From Winogradskyella psychrotolerans (GTDB taxonomy: Bacteria; Bacteroidota; Bacteroidia; Flavobacteriales; Flavobacteriaceae), in assembly GCF_018860545.1 (NCBI RefSeq), contig NZ_JAHKPN010000002.1, positions 186,001-250,000 of the forward strand: a stretch of DNA of 64,000 nt. Reading direction: 5' to 3'. Below, piece after piece: positions 61,551-64,000 of this stretch; the stretch's first letter is position 1, and the number at the start of each line of letters is the position of its first letter. The notes beneath the pieces are model-generated. The model made no database searches. It saw nothing but the letters and a program-made list of their open reading frames with translations, and had not been told where the DNA came from. Both the position numbers and the translations under genes were made by a program.

Positions 61551-61617
61551 AAGGTTTTTAAAATTTACGTAAAATGATGTTTAGATAAATAAGAATCCAA
61601 TGATCCAAAAATCTAAA

Positions 61618-62676
61618 TTAAACATCATCATAGTCCACAGCAATAGTAGCCGACGTAGGGTGTGCTTGGCAAGTCAAAATTAAACCTTCAGCAACTTCAC
61701 TATCCGTTAAAATATTATTCTGACCCATTTCTGCTGTACCTTCCGTAACCTTCGCAATACAACTACTACAAATACCACCTTGACAAGAATAAGGCGCATC
61801 AATATCTTGTTTTAGTGCCGCATCAAGTATGGTTTGTTTTTGAGACATATTGAATTCAAATTCTTCTTCATCAACCACCACTTTAATTTTTGTTTCACCT
61901 GAAGGTAAATCAGTAGCAGTATCAGAACCCGCTTCAACAGGAGCTGTAAATAATTCAAACTTAATCGCTTTTTCCTTTACACCATTTTCGATTAAAACAT
62001 CTTTAACGGTATGAATCATTTGTTCTGGACCACAGAGGTAGAAGTTTTCAATCGTAACTCCTTTGTATTTATTCTTTACGAAAAGGTTAACCGTGCTTTT
62101 TTCGATACGACCAAATAAAGCATCAGTTTCTTGTGATTGACTGTAAATAAAATGCGCATGAAAACGGTTATCATATTGTTTTTTTAATTGCAATAATTCT
62201 TCAATGAACATCGCATCAGCTAACGTTTTGTTACCATAAACTAAGATGAAATTACTAAACGGTTCTTCCTCTAAAAGAGTTTTAGCAATACTAAGCACTG
62301 GAGTAATTCCACTTCCGGCAACAAAGGCAGCAATCGTTCTAGTTTTGGCAGCATTAGCTTCAAATACAAAACGACCATTAGGTTCTGCAACTTCCAATAC
62401 GTCACCTGCTTTTAAGGTAGTGTTGGCGTAAACAGAAAATATTCCACCTTCAACAGCTTTTATGGCAACAGTAACGTTTCCGCTATTTTGAGACGCACAG
62501 ATAGAATAATCTCTACGAATGTCTTCGCCATTAATAGTAGTTTTTAAGGTAATATATTGTCCGGCTTTAAAGCTGAACTTTTCCTTAAGGTTTTCAGGGA
62601 TATCAAAGGTAATGGCTACTGAACTGTCCGTTACTTTATCAATTGATTTTATAGTGAGTGAATGAAATTGTGACAT
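61618..62676 (-). CDS. PaaE-like ferredoxin reductase
   Basis: A 352-residue flavin/iron-sulfur reductase. FAD-binding RRDYSICAS near 54-62; NAD(P)-binding AFVAGSGITPVLSIAKTLL and YLCGPEQMIHTV. The C-terminal plant-type ferredoxin domain has the four cysteines CQGGICSSC, then a Cys 29 residues on (LTCQAHP), which bind a [2Fe-2S] cluster. It fits PaaE, the phenylacetyl-CoA epoxidase reductase, but no paaABCD genes are near, so a general role is more likely. Promoter TATCTTTG at 62694-62701. Confidence 0.9.
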   Translation of the reverse strand: MSQFHSLTIKSIDKVTDSSVAITFDIPENLKEKFSFKAGQYITLKTTINGEDIRRDYSICASQNSGNVTVAIKAVEGGIFSVYANTTLKAGDVLEVAEPNGRFVFEANAAKTRTIAAFVAGSGITPVLSIAKTLLEEEPFSNFILVYGNKTLADAMFIEELLQLKKQYDNRFHAHFIYSQSQETDALFGRIEKSTVNLFVKNKYKGVTIENFYLCGPEQMIHTVKDVLIENGVKEKAIKFELFTAPVEAGSDTATDLPSGETKIKVVVDEEEFEFNMSQKQTILDAALKQDIDAPYSCQGGICSSCIAKVTEGTAEMGQNNILTDSEVAEGLILTCQAHPTSATIAVDYDDV

Positions 62677-62693
62677 TAAAAAATAATTTTTCG

Positions 62694-62701
62694 CAAAGAT
62701 A
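62694..62701 (-). promoter_or_regulatory. -7 box (TATCTTTG) for the PaaE-like gene
   Basis: Matches TAnnTTTG on the minus strand, 17 bases before the ATG. Confidence 0.5.
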
Positions 62702-62714
62702 ACTAATCTTCTAC

Positions 62715-62747
62715 AGACCTAGGAGATTTTTAAAAACTAGCAGATTT
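62715..62747. repeat. Palindromic repeat element, copy 4 (degenerate)
   Basis: AGACCTAGGAGATT, a T/A centre, then AACTAGCAGATTT; the family pattern is visible but the arms pair poorly. It lies between the divergent PaaE-like and padR-like genes. Confidence 0.5.
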
Positions 62748-62780
62748 AAAATTTTAATAAAGCATCATACCTAAGTTTCT

Positions 62781-62803
62781 TATACATAAGAAAATTATGT
62801 ATA
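62781..62803 (+). promoter_or_regulatory. Probable PadR operator
   Basis: The 9-bp inverted repeat TATACATAA-GAAAA-TTATGTATA contains the ACAT/ATGT half-sites known from PadR operators. Its right end overlaps the -7 box TATATTTG (62802-62809) of the downstream padR-like gene, so binding would block transcription, as in autorepression. Confidence 0.72.
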
Positions 62804-62809
62804 TATTTG
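62802..62809 (+). promoter_or_regulatory. -7 box (TATATTTG) abutting the padR-like start
   Basis: TATATTTG ends seven bases before the ATG at 62817, so the message may be leaderless. Confidence 0.5.
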
Positions 62810-62816
62810 TAATACA

Positions 62817-63149
62817 ATGAGCAATTCAAAATTATATAAAGGGAGTTTAACAACTATTATTTTAAAGCTGTTAAATGAGCACGATAAAATGTATGGTTAC
62901 GAAATTACCCAGCACGTAAAGGCATTAACAAAAGGTGAACTTAAAATCACAGAAGGTGCTTTATATCCGGCTTTACATAAGTTAGAAGCGGAAGGTTTGC
63001 TAGATGTTGAGGTCGCAAAAGTGGATAACCGGCTGCGTAAATATTATAAACTCACCGAAACCGGAACCAAAGAAACCGTCAACAAGCTTGAAGAATTAGC
63101 CGAGTATATCAAAACGATGCAAGCTCTAGTGAACCCTAAATTAGCATAA
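62817..63149 (+). CDS. PadR family transcriptional regulator
   Basis: A 110-residue winged-helix regulator. It opens SKLYKGSLTTIILKLLNEHDKMYGYEI with the family's LxxxILxLL and GY-I motifs, followed by the recognition region LKITEGALYPALHKLEAEGLLDVE and the short C-terminal helix YKLTETGTKETVNKL. Full for the short PadR subfamily that lacks the C-terminal dimer domain. The upstream palindrome suggests it represses itself and the membrane genes that follow. Confidence 0.92.
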   Translation: MSNSKLYKGSLTTIILKLLNEHDKMYGYEITQHVKALTKGELKITEGALYPALHKLEAEGLLDVEVAKVDNRLRKYYKLTETGTKETVNKLEELAEYIKTMQALVNPKLA

Positions 63150-63155
63150 ATACGT

Positions 63156-63187
63156 ATCCTGCAAGGTTTCAAAAACCTTGTAGGTAT
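63156..63187. repeat. Palindromic repeat element, copy 5
   Basis: ATCCTGCAAGGTTT, CAAA, then ACCTTGTAGGTAT: CAAGGT pairs with ACCTTG and the outer bases pair loosely. It starts six bases after the padR-like stop and ends 11 bases before the next ATG. Confidence 0.65.
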
Positions 63188-63198
63188 TAAAATTTAAA

Positions 63199-63846
63199 AT
63201 GAAACTAACCAAGGAAGACATACAATTTATTGATACGTATCTAGATAATTCTGATGTCGTTTTTGCCGATATTAGAATGGAAATGGTAGACCATGTGGCT
63301 TCAGACATCGAAGAACGAATGGCAGCTGGGGACACGAGAGGTTTTTATAATGTCTTTAAAGGTTATATGGTTGAGAATAAAGCCCAACTTTTAAAGGGTA
63401 ATAAACAATTTTTAAAGTCTGCCGATAAGAAGATATGGAAGACTTTTTTAAAGGAGCTTAAAAATCCGATAACCCCTTTATTATTTTTAGTGTCTTGTAT
63501 AGGATTTTATGTTCTATATCAAAACTTTACTTTAGAAACGTTTAGATGGTGTTTATCAATTGTCCCTTTAATTGGTTTAACAGGATTTATATTAACCTAT
63601 GTAGTTTATCAAGGTGTCAAAGACAATAAAAGGTTCTCAGTGGTTGAACGCTTAGCATTTCCATTTTTAGCCTTCTACCAATTACCTAATATTTTTTTAA
63701 TTAGAACAAGAGAATTAAAAGACACAAGTGATTTATTTTGGACAATTGGCGGTGCGAGTTTAGCGCTTACCTTAATGTTGGTATTGGTAATTATAAGTGT
63801 GAAACTGTTCTTGAGTTACGAAAAACGATTTAAAAATATTGCTTAA
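63199..63846 (+). CDS. Small membrane protein of a PadR-linked (HAAS-like) pair, copy 1
   Basis: A 215-residue protein with a cytoplasmic-looking N-terminal helical domain (about 1-80) and about four membrane helices (about 96-111, 117-138, 150-165, 185-208). The N-terminus holds a motif EMVDHVASDIEERMA at about 28-42. A similar one, ELVDHL, is in the next gene, and it recalls the HAAS-type domain that partners PadR regulators (DUF1700 and relatives). The function is inferred: a membrane sensor or signalling protein regulated by the PadR protein. Confidence 0.7.
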   Translation: MKLTKEDIQFIDTYLDNSDVVFADIRMEMVDHVASDIEERMAAGDTRGFYNVFKGYMVENKAQLLKGNKQFLKSADKKIWKTFLKELKNPITPLLFLVSCIGFYVLYQNFTLETFRWCLSIVPLIGLTGFILTYVVYQGVKDNKRFSVVERLAFPFLAFYQLPNIFLIRTRELKDTSDLFWTIGGASLALTLMLVLVIISVKLFLSYEKRFKNIA

Positions 63847-63856
63847 AATAGAAGTG

Positions 63857-63888
63857 GACCTGGCAGGTTTTAAAAACCTGCCAGGTCT
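63857..63888. repeat. Palindromic repeat element, copy 6
   Basis: GACCTGGCAGGTTTT pairs with AACCTGCCAGGTCT almost perfectly. It lies 13 bases before the second tandem gene, as copy 5 lies before the first. Confidence 0.8.
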
Positions 63889-63901
63889 AAAGTGAATTAA
63901 A

Positions 63902-64000
63902 ATGAAACTAACCGCATCTCAAATACAAGACCTCTACGCCTTTACAAGACAACATTTTGTAGAGCACTATGACTTACAAACCGAACTTGTAGACCATTTA
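63902..64000 (+). CDS. Second PadR-linked gene of the pair, N-terminal part only
   Basis: The first 33 codons of a gene cut by the window end. It begins MKLTASQIQDLY and carries QTELVDHL, matching the EMVDHV motif of the previous gene. Seventeen bases around its ATG (TTAAAATGAAACTAACC) are identical to those of copy 1, which supports a tandem duplication. Confidence 0.7.
   Translation, partial: MKLTASQIQDLYAFTRQHFVEHYDLQTELVDHL

Noticed and set aside
60320..63888. The clustered palindromes as a CRISPR array
   Set aside because: Spacing is irregular, genes lie between copies, and arm sequences vary; no cas gene is present.

Overview
The window is A+T-rich chromosomal DNA from a member of the Bacteroidota, most likely a marine Flavobacteriaceae. 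The reasons are: a secreted protein with a type IX secretion (T9SS) C-terminal tail, recurring TAnnTTTG -7 promoter boxes with almost no Shine-Dalgarno sequences, a glutaminyl-tRNA synthetase fused to a YqeY-like tail, and many families typical of this group (DUF4175, DUF4837, DUF6341, DUF6427, DUF4254, GldL-like motifs). I see no transposase, integrase, rRNA operon or CRISPR array. Almost all of the window is housekeeping or cell-surface genes in an apparently stable order.

Layout. 1-7 kb: a T9SS-secreted seven-repeat propeller-like protein, RNase R, and a run of small envelope genes (YbjQ-like, GIN-domain, LysE-type exporter, GldL-motif membrane protein), then tRNA-Cys. 7-14 kb: folB, a zinc-ribbon protein and glnS, then a minus-strand block (exported protein, SPFH/stomatin, SGNH lipoprotein, gltX). 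14-30 kb: a large DUF4175 membrane protein, an exported protein of unknown family, ybeY, mnmG, a small coiled-coil ORF, a methyltransferase, an OmpH/Skp-like lipoprotein, holB, pgk, a lipoprotein, an MltD-like transglycosylase and DUF4837. mnmG is bracketed by two identical 16-bp palindromes matching the parS centromere consensus, which suggests this part of the chromosome lies close to oriC.

30-56 kb is a cell-surface polysaccharide region. A plus-strand run (M23 peptidase, GH3 family, nucleoside-phosphorylase-like protein, Wzz-like protein) leads into rfbBACD for dTDP-L-rhamnose. It is followed by an MBOAT O-acyltransferase with two tandem SGNH partners, a Wzx-type flippase, a sulfotransferase, two O-antigen polymerase/ligase-type proteins, a GT2, a GT4, two tandem initiating glycosyl-phosphate transferases, and (minus strand) another GT4 and a CapK-type AMP-binding enzyme. 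Together these could build, decorate with rhamnose, acyl and sulfate groups, flip and polymerise an exported glycan. No Wza or Wzc export genes are in view.

56-64 kb: purD, a DUF6341/DUF6427/upp cluster, DUF4254 plus a GT9 glycosyltransferase, a PaaE-like ferredoxin reductase, and a PadR regulator with a clear operator-like palindrome followed by two tandem related small genes (a membrane protein, then a second copy cut by the window end). Six copies of a short palindromic element of about 32 bp, with compensating arm changes, occur in the window; five lie in the last 4 kb and one precedes each of the two tandem genes.

The most notable observations are the parS pair, the palindrome family, the PadR operator with duplicated genes, the MBOAT/SGNH/SGNH cassette with a shared unrecognised C-terminal domain, and several start codons placed right at the predicted transcription start (leaderless).
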